Source of the DNA: JBGPOS01 sp041488155
Lineage (GTDB): Bacteria > Chloroflexota > Dehalococcoidia > Tepidiformales > Tepidiformaceae
NCBI GenBank assembly: GCA_041488155.1
Contig: JBGPOS010000046.1
Location: 1 to 31,275, forward strand
Direction: 5' to 3'
DNA: 31,275 bases
Part shown: one piece after another, positions 22,528 to 31,199 of the stretch
Layout of the letters: every line of letters starts with the position of its first letter
Numbering within the stretch: position 1 is the first letter of the stretch
Position numbers and translations under genes: made by a program
The notes under the pieces: model-generated
Databases searched by the model: none
What the model was told of the DNA's origin: nothing
What the model saw: the letters and a program-made list of their open reading frames with translations, nothing else

Positions 22528-23055
22528 TCAGTGAAGGCCAACCTCTTCGGTGCAAGTCAGCCAGCCACCCGTGCCCCCGAATCCCCCACGAGTCTCGTAG
22601 AGCCAGCGCGCAACGCGCAGGTTGGTGACAGGGTCGAAGCGCCCGTTGAAGTCTTCCCCGGCCGCGACGAAGTGTTGCGCGCCGTTCAGTTGGGCCAATC
22701 CAAAGCTTCCGCCGTTCGGGTCATCGGCGTTGTAAGCCTGGGTGTCGAAGGTGCCGTGCGTCTCGCAGTCAACGATGGCTCGAATTCCGGGCAGATCCTC
22801 GGACCGCCAGCCTGCCATCCGGGCCGCCGTGTCGAACTCCGCCGCGCTGAGATAGCGCCCGAACGTCGGACCCCGAGATTCTGCGAGCTGGACGACGGCC
22901 TGCCCGGAAGCGTGGCCACTGTGGCCGCTGGCCCACAGGACGCAGACGCTGAGGACAGTAACCTTCACTAACGCTGCGTACAGCAGTCGCCGCTGAAAGG
23001 TTCCTGGGGTGGAGTGACCGGAGACCTGGCCCATCGCCAATTGGGCCAGGGTCAT
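22528..23055 (-). CDS. Exported lysozyme-like (SLT-type) domain protein
   Basis: From ATG 23055 the 175-residue product has a short N-terminus, one hydrophobic segment (LYAALVKVTVLSVCVLWASG) and a C-terminal lysozyme-like domain. The presumed catalytic Glu lies in IVDCETHG, followed by YNADDPNGGSFGLAQLNG, DPVTNLRVARWLYE and GGWLTC, the pattern of small SLT-like or Rpf-like peptidoglycan hydrolases. It should act in the cell wall. The frame extends upstream to a TTG at 23241, but that part lacks a ribosome site and looks unlike coding sequence. Two Cys (DCETHG and WLTC) may pair. It is divergent from an SDR gene. Confidence 0.75.
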   Translation of the reverse strand: MTLAQLAMGQVSGHSTPGTFQRRLLYAALVKVTVLSVCVLWASGHSGHASGQAVVQLAESRGPTFGRYLSAAEFDTAARMAGWRSEDLPGIRAIVDCETHGTFDTQAYNADDPNGGSFGLAQLNGAQHFVAAGEDFNGRFDPVTNLRVARWLYETRGGFGGTGGWLTCTEEVGLH

Positions 23056-23313
23056 GCGTCTGTACCGCGGCCAAGAGTCGTTCGAAACAGCTTCATTGGT
23101 CGTTGCGCAAGAGGCCGTGCGCCAAGCATCACTGTCGTCTACGAATGTCAACGCAGCGTCAGTGGCCTGTAACTGGGAGGTGAAATCTGCTGGTGGCTCT
23201 TGATGAGCGCACCTACGGGTGATGGTGAAACGCGGGGGCAACGCGAGTCGCTCTTCCTGAGCAGCCCGGGATCGAATACCGTGACCGTCCGACGACTGCG
23301 GGGGAGATGTTGA

Positions 23314-24111
23314 ATGAGCGATCGCGTGAAAGGAAAGTCAGCCATCGTCGTTGGTGGCGGCCAGACCCCCGGCGAGACGATTGGCAACGGGCGAGCCACA
23401 GCGATCCTGCTCGCCCGTGAGGGCGCGCAGGTCTTCGTGGTCGACCGTGACCTCGCGTCAGCCGAAGAGACCTGTTCCTTGATCCGCGACGGAGGGGGAG
23501 TAGCTTCGGCCGCCTCCGCCGACGTGGCTGACGAGGAGCAGGTTCGATCGGCGATGGCCGCCTGCGTTCAGCGCTACGGGCGGATAGACATCCTGCACAA
23601 CAACGTGGGGGCGAGCCTGGCGCTGGGCGACGCCGCGGCCACGGATCTCACCGTCGAGGCCTTTGACCGCATTGTTGCCGTGAACCTTCGCGGCATGTGG
23701 CTGGCCTGCAAGCACGTGCTACCCATCATGCGTGAGCACGGCAGCGGCTCAATCGTCAACATCTCCTCGATGGCGGTCCGCTCGGCCTATCCATACGTTG
23801 GCTACAAGACGACGAAGGCCGGAGTCATCAGCCTCACCGAGAACATAGCCGCCGCCAACGCTCGCTACGGCATTCGCGCGAACGCCATCCTCCCCGGGCT
23901 GATGAATACACCCATGGCGATCGAGCCCCGAGTGGCAGCCGGCACGCCGCGGGAGCAGGTCATAGCCGACCGCGATAGTCGCGTCCCTCTTGGGAGAAAG
24001 ATGGGCACGGGCTGGGACGTCGCCTACGCGGCGCTCTTCCTCCACTCCGATGAAGCAGGCTTCATCACTGGCATTTCGCTCCCCGTCGACGGTGGATCGA
24101 GCGTGAGCTGA
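23314..24111 (+). CDS. SDR with extended glycine-rich loop
   Basis: The 265-residue protein is an SDR whose cofactor loop reads VVGGGQTPGETIGNGRATA, longer than the usual TG-xxx-GIG, followed by FVVDRD. It keeps VNISSMAVR (Ser), YVGYKTTKAG (Tyr, Lys) and ITGISLPVDGG. NNVG replaces NNAG. This variant loop occurs in a recognisable SDR subset and should still bind NAD(P). The ATG at 23314 has GGGGGAG upstream. Cofactor preference for NAD is suggested by the Asp in VVDRD. The substrate is unknown. Confidence 0.88.
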   Translation: MSDRVKGKSAIVVGGGQTPGETIGNGRATAILLAREGAQVFVVDRDLASAEETCSLIRDGGGVASAASADVADEEQVRSAMAACVQRYGRIDILHNNVGASLALGDAAATDLTVEAFDRIVAVNLRGMWLACKHVLPIMREHGSGSIVNISSMAVRSAYPYVGYKTTKAGVISLTENIAAANARYGIRANAILPGLMNTPMAIEPRVAAGTPREQVIADRDSRVPLGRKMGTGWDVAYAALFLHSDEAGFITGISLPVDGGSSVS

Positions 24112-24142
24112 ACCGCCCGCCCTTCCGTGGGGCCACGTTTCG

Positions 24143-24511
24143 CTACGTCGGGACGTGCGTCGTCGTCACTTCGGCAAGCAGCCGTTCGTCGTCGCCCCAG
24201 ACTTGCGTCCGAATCACCGTGATCCGCCGTCCCACCCTCACCGGCACGGCCACCGCACGGATCGTCCCGCCCTTCTGATTCGCCAGCATGACCGCGTGCA
24301 GATCGACGCCGACCATGAACTTCCGCTCGCCTGTCTTGTCGAAGTACGCCCGGTTGGCAGCGCCGGTCGAGACGTTGTCCGCCATAGAGAGGAACACCCC
24401 GCCGTTGATGTTGCCCGTCGGGTTGCAGTGGTGCGACTCGATGCGCACGACCGCCGCCACCTCGCCGGGCGATTCGACGTGCTCCATACCGATGTACTCG
24501 TCAAAAGTCAT
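24143..24511 (-). CDS. PaaI-type hotdog-fold thioesterase
   Basis: This 122-residue protein has the hotdog thioesterase core GNINGGVFLSMADNVSTGAA, then MVGVDLHAVMLANQKGGTIRA and RRITVIRTQVWGDDERLLAEVTTTH. The family motif is HGG with a downstream Asp; here the His is Asn (NGG), while Asp is kept in MAD. Members hydrolyse acyl-CoA thioesters and often clear dead-end CoA esters in aromatic catabolism. The ATG at 24511 follows AGAGGA. It converges on the SDR gene with 31 nt between stops. Confidence 0.88.
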   Translation of the reverse strand: MTFDEYIGMEHVESPGEVAAVVRIESHHCNPTGNINGGVFLSMADNVSTGAANRAYFDKTGERKFMVGVDLHAVMLANQKGGTIRAVAVPVRVGRRITVIRTQVWGDDERLLAEVTTTHVPT

Positions 24512-24662
24512 CCCTGTTTCCTCTTAAGCGCTTCCGGGTCGGACGTGGCGCCCTGGCGGCGGCCAGGAGAGTATCCGGCAGACAATGGGCTCCTCGTCAA
24601 CCACTCCGACCACCACAAGGACCGCTGCCGACCCCGCATACCCGGCCTTCACTCTCACGGCA

Positions 24663-24668
24663 TACAAT
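24663..24668 (+). promoter_or_regulatory. -10 TACAAT
   Basis: TACAAT lies 29 nt before ATG 24698, with CGAGGAG as ribosome site. No convincing -35 is present. The remainder of the 186-nt gap shows nothing clear. Confidence 0.45.
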
Positions 24669-24697
24669 GCCCGAACCACAACGAGGAGTAGTTAGCC

Positions 24698-25111
24698 ATG
24701 TTGGGAGCCAAACTCGGCGAAACTCGGGGAAAAGTTACCGGGCAGCGCGTGCTGCCCGGCGATGACTTTCGCTACGTGAAGATGGAGGTCACCATCCAGG
24801 AGTCCGGAAAAGTGCTGGGCGTGGAAGGTACGAACATGGCCACTTACGTCGTGGTCGAACGCGTTCCCGGCCAACTCTACGGCGAAGGGCAGGGCATCCT
24901 TGCTACCAACAGTGGAGAGGCCGCCATCTGGAACGGACACGGCGTCGGGCGCATGGCCGGGCAGGGGATGGCAATGAGCTTCAGGTTCTCGGTTGCCTAC
25001 CAGGCCCAGCCCGGCGGGGCGCTCGAAGGCCTCAACAAAGTCCTGGTCATCGGGGAACACGAGGTGGATGCCGACGGCAACACCCACACGACCTACGCCG
25101 AGTGGAAGTAG
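24698..25111 (+). CDS. Conserved protein of unknown function, beta-rich
   Basis: The 137-residue protein (MLGAKLGETRGKVTGQRVLP, then FRYVKMEVTIQESGKVLGVE, GQLYGEGQGILAT, GRMAGQGMAMSFRFSV, ending THTTYAEWK) has alternating hydrophobic and polar residues typical of a small beta-barrel. Similar proteins are common, as I recall, in actinobacteria as hypothetical genes. There is no signal peptide or catalytic motif that I can identify. Promoter, ribosome site and start are clear. It stands alone between the thioesterase and the DNA repair gene. Confidence 0.75.
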   Translation: MLGAKLGETRGKVTGQRVLPGDDFRYVKMEVTIQESGKVLGVEGTNMATYVVVERVPGQLYGEGQGILATNSGEAAIWNGHGVGRMAGQGMAMSFRFSVAYQAQPGGALEGLNKVLVIGEHEVDADGNTHTTYAEWK

Positions 25112-25164
25112 GATCCTGACCGCGAGGGAGATAAGCCGATCGGTCTGAGGCGGGACGCCTCCCG

Positions 25165-25893
25165 CTACCCCAGACCAGGCTGGTCTGCTCTGCCCCGCGG
25201 GCGCATCATCTTCGCCTTACGCAAGGCGGTGGCTGAAATCTGGGCGGCATTCGCGGCAACATATGCGGCGACTTCGGTGGGATAGTGGTGCCCCATTTCA
25301 CGCAGCACCCACCCTACGGCGTTCGCAATGTGTTTGTTCGAGTCATCGAGGTGTGGGTTGAGGAGCGGGAACACATCATCCGGCGCAAGGTAGGCGGCGT
25401 TCTTTCCGCTGTAGTGGATGAGTGCGACGATCGAAGTCCGCATCCGCCAGAGTTCGCCGGAGCGGTTCAGTTCGGCCAGATACGGCATGACCCGCACGCG
25501 GTCGCGATGGTTCAGGTAAGAAACGACGCCCGCCAACCCATCGCAATGAGCCCAGTTGTCCAAGCGGTGGACCCAATGCTGGATTGTCTCGAAGGCGTCC
25601 GCGTCGATCTCCAGCCCCTGCGCGTAGTAGTGCATCAGTGGAATTGCCATGACCTCGGAATACGGCGAATTGCGCCAGATGTAGTCATAGACGCTGAGCG
25701 TCTCCTCCGGAGTCAGCCCGCTCAGCCGAAACTCTCGCAGAGCGACGTTGCGGCAGGCGGGCACATCGACTCCGAGAAACTCGAGACTCGAACCCCGGTC
25801 GAGTTTCACCGCGGCTCCATATCGCGGGTTGCCCCGAGCACGGATCATCGCCGTCAGCTCAGAAAGGTAGGCGGCCGGATCTACTTCGGTCAT
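25165..25893 (-). CDS. DNA alkylation repair protein, AlkD-like
   Basis: The 242-residue HEAT-like helical protein matches AlkD-type DNA glycosylases that remove alkylated purines. Trp114 and Asp118 in LDNWAHCDGL, Arg152 in WRMRTS and Trp195 in AVGWVLREMG have nearly the same spacing as Trp109, Asp113, Arg148 and Trp187 of Bacillus cereus AlkD. Length fits. The ATG at 25893 lies in a gap of 94 nt from the transport operon. It is not obviously tied to the catabolic genes, although H2O2- and aldehyde-producing oxidases nearby could create DNA damage. Confidence 0.88.
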   Translation of the reverse strand: MTEVDPAAYLSELTAMIRARGNPRYGAAVKLDRGSSLEFLGVDVPACRNVALREFRLSGLTPEETLSVYDYIWRNSPYSEVMAIPLMHYYAQGLEIDADAFETIQHWVHRLDNWAHCDGLAGVVSYLNHRDRVRVMPYLAELNRSGELWRMRTSIVALIHYSGKNAAYLAPDDVFPLLNPHLDDSNKHIANAVGWVLREMGHHYPTEVAAYVAANAAQISATALRKAKMMRPRGRADQPGLG

Positions 25894-25987
25894 CTCGGGC
25901 GGATGATAGAAGGTGGCTCACCGGAAATCGAAAAATACCTCCCGCAGCGGCTCCCCATTCCATCGGCCCGCGCCGGGACGTTGGCCG

Positions 25988-26758
25988 CTAGCCCTGACCT
26001 GGCTGGTCTGTCCCCAGGTACTGGCTCGCCAGGTCTTGCTCACGGAACTCATCGGACGAGCCTGAAGCGACGACCTCGCCGTTGCGCATGACGAACACCC
26101 GGTCGGCGACCGCGATCGCTCCGGCTGTCTGCTCCACGATCAAAACGGAGATCCCGCCCTCGCTCAGGAGGCGGACGCGGTCGAGTACTTGCTTGGCAAG
26201 GATCGGCGCGAGCCCCGCCGAAGGTTCGTCGAGGAGCAGGATTCGAGGGCGAGACATGACGCCCTGGGCGATCGCAAGCATCTGTTGCTCGCCTCCGCTG
26301 AGCGTGGCCGCAAGGTGACGCTGCTTGCGCTCGAGGATCGGGAACAGTTCGTAGACCCAGCGAAACGACTCCTCCCTCGCCTCCTTGTCGGCTTTTCCCG
26401 CGAGCGTACCCAGCAGAAGGTTGTCCTTCACCGACTGCCTCGGAAAGATGCGCCGGCCCTCCGGCACATGGGCAACGCCCATCTTCGCGCGCTGATGGAC
26501 GGGCGCGCCGCCGACGTCCTTGCCGTCCACGAAGATCTTGCCCGACCTTTGGCGGACAAGGCCCGAAATGACAGAGAGAAGGGTCGACTTGCCGGCCCCG
26601 TTGGGCCCCAGGATCAGCACTACCTCGCCCCTGCGGGCATCCACCGTGACACCGTGGAGAACCTGGTTGCCCGCGTAACCGGCGACGATCGAGTCCGCCT
26701 GCAAAGCCATCCCGGCCGCGCCGCCCGCGTGAGTGGCCGCCAGGGCCTCAGGCGCCAA
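25988..26758 (-). CDS. livF: Branched-chain amino acid-type ABC transporter ATPase, LivF
   Basis: This ATP-binding subunit powers uptake through the LivH/LivM pore. It has Walker A GPNGAGKSTL, the Q-loop region with HVPEGRRIFPRQSV, the signature LSGGEQQMLAIAQGVM, Walker B ILLLDEPSAGLAP, and VLIVEQTAG in place of the usual EQ-x-x-x-x-A switch. The EGRRIFP motif is typical of LivF. The TTG at 26758 overlaps the previous gene by 11 nt; ATG 26710 (MALQADSIVAGY) would match normal LivF starts better and is a real alternative. It is the last gene of the operon. Confidence 0.92.
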   Translation of the reverse strand: MAPEALAATHAGGAAGMALQADSIVAGYAGNQVLHGVTVDARRGEVVLILGPNGAGKSTLLSVISGLVRQRSGKIFVDGKDVGGAPVHQRAKMGVAHVPEGRRIFPRQSVKDNLLLGTLAGKADKEAREESFRWVYELFPILERKQRHLAATLSGGEQQMLAIAQGVMSRPRILLLDEPSAGLAPILAKQVLDRVRLLSEGGISVLIVEQTAGAIAVADRVFVMRNGEVVASGSSDEFREQDLASQYLGTDQPGQG

Positions 26759-28664
26759 GATATGCCTCGATCACCTTTGGATCGTGTCGCACCGCGTGGA
26801 TGTCGCCTTCAGCCAGCAACATACCGGCGTCGAGCACAGTGATGCTGTCAGAAAGTTCGCCCACAAGCGCAAAGTTGTGCTCGACCAAGACGATCGTCAT
26901 GCCGGAGTCGCGAAGCAGTCGGATGAGTGTGATGAACTGCCGCACCTCGTCGGGGTGGAGTCCCGATGCGGGCTCGTCGAGCAGCAACATTCGTGGCTCA
27001 CCCGCCACTGCCCGTGCGATCTCCAGCAAGCGCTGGTGGGCAAAGGGAAGCTGCCCGCAGGCCGCGCGCATCTCCTTCTCCCCCAGCCCAACCAGTTCGA
27101 TGCAGGCCCGCGCCCGCGCCTCGAAGCGCCTGCGCTCGCGCCTCACGTGGGGAAGCGGCAACAGCCCGTCAACCATCGTGACCTTGCCGCCCGAATGGCA
27201 GCCCAACATCACGTTCTCGAGTCCTGTCAGCGCCGGCAGCATCTGAGGCACCTGGAAAGTACGGGCGACCCCGCGGCGAATCGACCGCGATGCCCTCCCG
27301 GGTGGCAGCGTGCGGCCGAAGCACTTCATGGACCCCCGGTCGGGCCGGTAGAAGCCCGATACGACGTTGAGCAGCGTTGTCTTGCCCGACCCGTTGGGAC
27401 CGATGATCGCGTGGATCGTCCCCCGCCGTACCTGGACGCTGAGATCGTCCAGCGCCACCAGGTCTCCGAACTGCTTGGAGAGGCCGACAGTCTCCAGGGC
27501 GAAGTCTCCGCTGGCCGCCGGCCCCTGGCGAAGGTACTGGAGAGCTTGATGATCGGTGCCGGGAGCGGCAGAAGCGGCTCCCGTCGCGGCGATGGACCCC
27601 GCACCACCTCCGTCCTGCTTCATCCAGCGGCCGAACAGTTGGTACCAAAGGCGCCTGACCCCGCCCGAAATGCCTTCCGGCAGGAAGATCACAAGCAGTA
27701 GCAGCAGCAAACCGTAGACGAGAAACGAATAGTCCTTCAGCGCCTGCTGGCGGTTGAGCCACTGGGGCACGATGTACAGAGCGAGCGTCCCCACGACTGG
27801 CCCCGGCACCGTCCCCATACCCCCGGCGAGAATGGCGAGGAGGAAGAAGATCGAGTCGAGGATGGGGAAGGAGTCGGGGTTGATGATCCCCGGCAGCGGC
27901 GCGAACAGAGCCCCGGCGAGCCCGGCCAGGAACGCGCTGATCATCAGGGCCGATTCCTGGACGACGAACGGGTGGATGCCCACCGCCCGTGCCGCCGGCT
28001 CCGCCTGGCGCACAGCGATGAAGGCTTTCCCCCAGCGCGTGCAATCGATCAGGTAGCGCAGCATCAGGAATACGACCACATTCAGCCCGCCGATGAAGTA
28101 GAGGTAGTCACGCGAATCCAGTTGGTGGTTGCCGATATACGGCATCGTCAGCCCGAAGACTCCTGCGCCACCGCCCGTGAGCTCCTTCTGTTGGAGGATC
28201 AGGTCCGAAACCACCACGACGAGCAGTAGCGTGACCACTGAGAAGTACCAGCCTGACAACCTGAGGAGTATCAGGCCAAGCGGCAGCGAGGCGACCATTG
28301 CCACGACCGCACCGGCCAGGACCGCCGGCCACACGTGCCAGCCATAGTCCGTCGTGAGGATCGCCTCGGTGTAGGCGCCAATCGCGAAGAGTGCAATATG
28401 ACCGATTGACGCAGCCCCGACGTAGCCGCTGATCACGTTGAGCCCAAGCGCGACCAGCATGTAGAGCAACATCAGGTTCGCCAGGTAGAGGTTCTGGCGG
28501 CTGTCGCTCGACCACGAGCCCCCGATCCCGGTCCTCAACCAGAGGATACCAAGGACCAGGAACGCCGCGCCCGCGAGCCAATGGGCGTTGGAGAGCAAGC
28601 CGGGTGCAGTCGGTCGGAAGGTTCGGCCCCACTGCCGCATCCGGGCGATGTTCGAGGCGGCCAC
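26748..28664 (-). CDS. Fused LivM permease - LivG ATPase
   Basis: The 638-residue protein joins an integral-membrane LivM domain (about 1-335: GLNVISGYVGAASIGHIALFAIGAY; RAVGIHPF EAA-like loop; AGGMGTVPGPVVG) to a LivG-type ATPase (about 385-638). The linker is rich in Ala and Gly. Walker A is GPNGSGKTT with Lys428, and Walker B is MLLLDEPASGLHP with VEHNF as switch. The ABC signature is eroded: LPFAHQR (539-545) stands where LS-x-GQ is expected. LivM-LivG fusions are known in some phyla. GTG 28664 begins 2 nt after the livH stop. Confidence 0.9.
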   Translation of the reverse strand: MAASNIARMRQWGRTFRPTAPGLLSNAHWLAGAAFLVLGILWLRTGIGGSWSSDSRQNLYLANLMLLYMLVALGLNVISGYVGAASIGHIALFAIGAYTEAILTTDYGWHVWPAVLAGAVVAMVASLPLGLILLRLSGWYFSVVTLLLVVVVSDLILQQKELTGGGAGVFGLTMPYIGNHQLDSRDYLYFIGGLNVVVFLMLRYLIDCTRWGKAFIAVRQAEPAARAVGIHPFVVQESALMISAFLAGLAGALFAPLPGIINPDSFPILDSIFFLLAILAGGMGTVPGPVVGTLALYIVPQWLNRQQALKDYSFLVYGLLLLLLVIFLPEGISGGVRRLWYQLFGRWMKQDGGGAGSIAATGAASAAPGTDHQALQYLRQGPAASGDFALETVGLSKQFGDLVALDDLSVQVRRGTIHAIIGPNGSGKTTLLNVVSGFYRPDRGSMKCFGRTLPPGRASRSIRRGVARTFQVPQMLPALTGLENVMLGCHSGGKVTMVDGLLPLPHVRRERRRFEARARACIELVGLGEKEMRAACGQLPFAHQRLLEIARAVAGEPRMLLLDEPASGLHPDEVRQFITLIRLLRDSGMTIVLVEHNFALVGELSDSITVLDAGMLLAEGDIHAVRHDPKVIEAYLGA

Positions 28665-28666
28665 CG

Positions 28667-29557
28667 CTAGATGCGTCTCGCGACGGACTGCCCGAACAGA
28701 CCCTGCGGGCGCAAGAGCAAGATGCTGAGGAGCACCGCGAGCATCACGAAGTTCGTGTACCCGCCCTGCCAGTACCGCTGTGTGGACTGCTCAATCAAGC
28801 CGAGTAAGAGGCCGGCGACCAGCGCTCCCAGGTTCGCCCCCATCCCCCCGATCGCCGCCGCCATAAACCCGCGGAAAGTGAAGGTAAGCCCAACACTGAT
28901 CGTCGCGAGCGTGAGAGGCGCCGCCAGCATGCCCGTGAAAGCTCCCAGGGCCCCTCCCATCATGAAGCTCACCGACATGATTCGGCGAACATCGACCCCA
29001 CGCAGCCGGGCCGCGTCTCGGTCCTGCGACGTCGCCGCCACGGCCCTCCCGAGCATCGTCCGCTGGAAGAAAAAGTGCAGGGCAATCGTCGCTCCAATTG
29101 CGATCGCCAGCGTACCAACGAAGTACGGTGCGATTTCGAAGCCAAGGACGTCGCGGCGAGCGATCGACATCCCGGGGAAGTCCTTGACGACCTGAGGCGT
29201 GCTACCCCATTGGACGATCGCCAGGCTCTGGATGATCGTGAACACGGCAAGGGTGCTCAGTACCCAGCCTTGCCCGTGCGGGTCGCGCCGCAGCGCCGGC
29301 CAGACCGCAATTCGCTCCTCGGCCAGCCCGATGATGGCCCCGATTGCCGCCACTGCCAGCACTGCAAGGACAAGCGGCCAGGCCTGGTCCTGGTAGAAGC
29401 TGAACGCCAGCAGGCCGCCCAGCATCACGATCTGCCCCTGGGCGAAGTTAAACGTCCCGCCGGGCGCGAAGATCAGGTTGAAGCTGATGCCAATCAGACC
29501 GTAGAGAGCGCCGATACCAAGAGCCGGTATCAGCACGTCGTTGGCGAGCTCGATCAT
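28667..29557 (-). CDS. livH: Branched-chain amino acid-type ABC permease, LivH
   Basis: The 296-residue membrane protein has about eight helices and the LivH blocks GLIGISFNLIFAPGGTFNFAQ near the N-terminus, GRAVAATSQDRDAARLRGVD (the coupling loop to the ATPase) and GFMAAAIGGMGANLGALVAG. With LivM it forms the transport pore. The ATG at 29557 follows GGAG. It lies 24 nt after the substrate-binding protein gene and 2 nt before the LivM-LivG fusion, consistent with one operon. The true ligand may not be an amino acid; Liv-type systems also carry amides, urea and aromatic acids. Confidence 0.92.
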   Translation of the reverse strand: MIELANDVLIPALGIGALYGLIGISFNLIFAPGGTFNFAQGQIVMLGGLLAFSFYQDQAWPLVLAVLAVAAIGAIIGLAEERIAVWPALRRDPHGQGWVLSTLAVFTIIQSLAIVQWGSTPQVVKDFPGMSIARRDVLGFEIAPYFVGTLAIAIGATIALHFFFQRTMLGRAVAATSQDRDAARLRGVDVRRIMSVSFMMGGALGAFTGMLAAPLTLATISVGLTFTFRGFMAAAIGGMGANLGALVAGLLLGLIEQSTQRYWQGGYTNFVMLAVLLSILLLRPQGLFGQSVARRI

Positions 29558-29581
29558 GCCGTCTCCAAGGGGCCGTTCCGG

Positions 29582-30805
29582 CTAGAGGCCGGGTGCGCGC
29601 TTGTAGAAGGGCACAATCTTCAGATCGAGTGACCCGACTGAGGCCAGCGTGATCTGGTCCACTTTCGTCACGGTGTGATCCTTGTCCGTAAGTCCTGTGT
29701 AGTTCGCGATCACGCCGTCGTAAGGGTTCTTTTCCATCCACTTGATCACTGCCGTGCTGTCGATCGACTTGGCCCCTTCGATCGCGGCCTTAAGGTGGTA
29801 GATCATGTCGTAGAACGGGCTCACTCCGAAACCCCCCGCCCCCACCTGGTCAAGCTTCGCGAGCTTGTCGTGGTAGTCCTGGACCTTCTTCGGGATGCCT
29901 TCCGAATCCGTGTACGTGGTTCGCTTCCAGGCGACCGTATACGTCCGGTTCAGCAGGTCCTGCGAGACAGTTCCGACCAACCCAAACGCGAAGAGCCCGA
30001 TCCCGCCCAGGGTCATCGTCGACTTGATCGAGTCCATGTTGCGGATGACCGTCGCGCCTTCCGGGCCGCCCTGCGTCCACCACACCACCGCCTGGGTCCC
30101 GGCGTCCTGGCACTTCTTCAGGAGCGGGACGAAGTCAGCGGTGCCCGGCTGGAAGTACTCGAAGACCGTCGGCTTCAGATTGATGGTCTTCATGTAGGCC
30201 TCGGTTGCCGGCGCGTCCGTCTGGCCGTAGACCGTGTTCTCCGCCAGGATCGCGATCTTCTCCCAGCCCTTCGACTTGTAGTAGTCGACAATGAGCTTCG
30301 AAGATTGCTCCGCGCTCCACACATACCGGACACTGAACGGGAACTTCGAGGGATTCGCCAGCTCCGGGTTGTCGGAGTAGCCAAACTGCACGATCTTGCC
30401 CTGGTTGAGCGATGGCGACGCGCTGATGGCGTTCGAACCGATCGGTCCAAGGCAGTACTTGACCTTCTTGTCGATCAAGCCAAGTGCCGCCGCCGGTACC
30501 TGGGCGGGGTTGCTCTGGTCGTCGGCTTCGATCAACTTCATCTTCGCTCCGCCGACCCCGCCAGCGTCGTTGATCTCGCTGATCGCCAGCTTCGCCCCGT
30601 TTACGAACGGGGCGTAGACCGGCGCAAGCGGGCCGCTGAACGAAGAGATGAATCCGATCCCGATGTCTTCTGTGAGCGTGATCTTGCTCGTCGAGTCATC
30701 GTCGCCGCACCCGACCAGGGCGAGGCCGACCAGGCCTGCGCCCGCCGTCGCACCGCCGCCGAGCAACTTGCGACGAGATCCGTACCACACGGGCCGTTCC
30801 GACAT
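29582..30805 (-). CDS. Tat-type lipoprotein substrate-binding protein of Liv family
   Basis: The 407-residue periplasmic-binding-like protein starts with a twin-arginine motif (SRRKLL, 10-15), a hydrophobic stretch and a lipobox LVGC with Cys33, then a Ser/Asp-rich linker. The mature part has the LivK-type fold: IGFISSFSGPLAPVYAPFVN, INDAGGVGGAKMKLIEADDQ, GWEKIAILAENTVYGQT and GFGVSPFYDMIYHLKAAIEG. It captures ligand at the membrane face for LivH and LivM-LivG. The ATG at 30805 follows GGGGGAAG. It is the first gene of the operon behind a near-consensus promoter. The ligand is unknown. Confidence 0.9.
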   Translation of the reverse strand: MSERPVWYGSRRKLLGGGATAGAGLVGLALVGCGDDDSTSKITLTEDIGIGFISSFSGPLAPVYAPFVNGAKLAISEINDAGGVGGAKMKLIEADDQSNPAQVPAAALGLIDKKVKYCLGPIGSNAISASPSLNQGKIVQFGYSDNPELANPSKFPFSVRYVWSAEQSSKLIVDYYKSKGWEKIAILAENTVYGQTDAPATEAYMKTINLKPTVFEYFQPGTADFVPLLKKCQDAGTQAVVWWTQGGPEGATVIRNMDSIKSTMTLGGIGLFAFGLVGTVSQDLLNRTYTVAWKRTTYTDSEGIPKKVQDYHDKLAKLDQVGAGGFGVSPFYDMIYHLKAAIEGAKSIDSTAVIKWMEKNPYDGVIANYTGLTDKDHTVTKVDQITLASVGSLDLKIVPFYKRAPGL

Positions 30806-30910
30806 TGACTTCCCCCTTTTGCGCTAACCGGCGGAGGGGCACACAGGCAGGTGGCGTGCGGCCCCGGATTCCCGCGGAACCGTTCTTTACCGCTCTCCAA
30901 GAGCAGGCCG

Positions 30911-30939
30911 ACTCTAGACAGTCATCGGAACTCTGTCAA
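30911..30939 (-). promoter_or_regulatory. Near-consensus sigma70-type promoter of the liv operon
   Basis: On the minus strand, TTGACA (30939 to 30934), a 17-nt spacer and TAGAGT (30916 to 30911) form the best promoter in the window. Transcription would start near 30904, giving a ~98-nt leader before the first gene. No clear hairpin regulator was found in that leader. Confidence 0.7.
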
Positions 30940-31160
30940 CGACATTCTTTCGTTCTCAAGACGTGAAGCGCTCGCGTCTGGTAATCCACCGCCCCGGCAG
31001 GTGTTCAGGTTTCGAATCTCAACTTCACAGATCCCACGCTAATTCGCATTGAGGCCCTCGTTGGATGCCTCCCGTCCGCATCCGGGCCGTTTGCCTGCGC
31101 ACTAGCCCATCTGGTCACAACGACACTCTGGCGTTCTGCAGGCCTTCCACGACACGCCTG
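30940..31160. other. Intergenic stretch between liv promoter and tRNA, no gene seen
   Basis: No convincing reading frame, repeat or hairpin was found here. It separates the minus-strand liv operon from the plus-strand tRNA gene. Confidence 0.5.
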
Positions 31161-31190
31161 TTAGATGGTGAATCCAGATTCAGATATGCT
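31161..31190 (+). promoter_or_regulatory. tRNA promoter
   Basis: TTAGAT (31161-31166) and TATGCT (31185-31190) are 18 nt apart, and the predicted transcript start falls just before the mature tRNA 5' end at 31200. Confidence 0.45.
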
Positions 31191-31199
31191 CGAAGCAGT

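Noticed and set aside
23056..23241. N-terminal extension of the lysozyme-like protein from TTG 23241
   Set aside because: No ribosome site is present and the residues do not resemble coding sequence; the signal-like segment follows ATG 23055.
25171..25187. CAGACCAG/CTGGTCTG inverted repeat at the end of the AlkD-like gene
   Set aside because: It lies within codons for ADQPGLG; a similar DQPGQG coding end occurs in livF, so codon use explains it, and no T-run follows.
29675..30808. Plus-strand 377-codon frame opposite the substrate-binding lipoprotein gene
   Set aside because: It is antisense to a protein with Tat and lipobox motifs and a full binding-protein fold; no independent evidence supports it.
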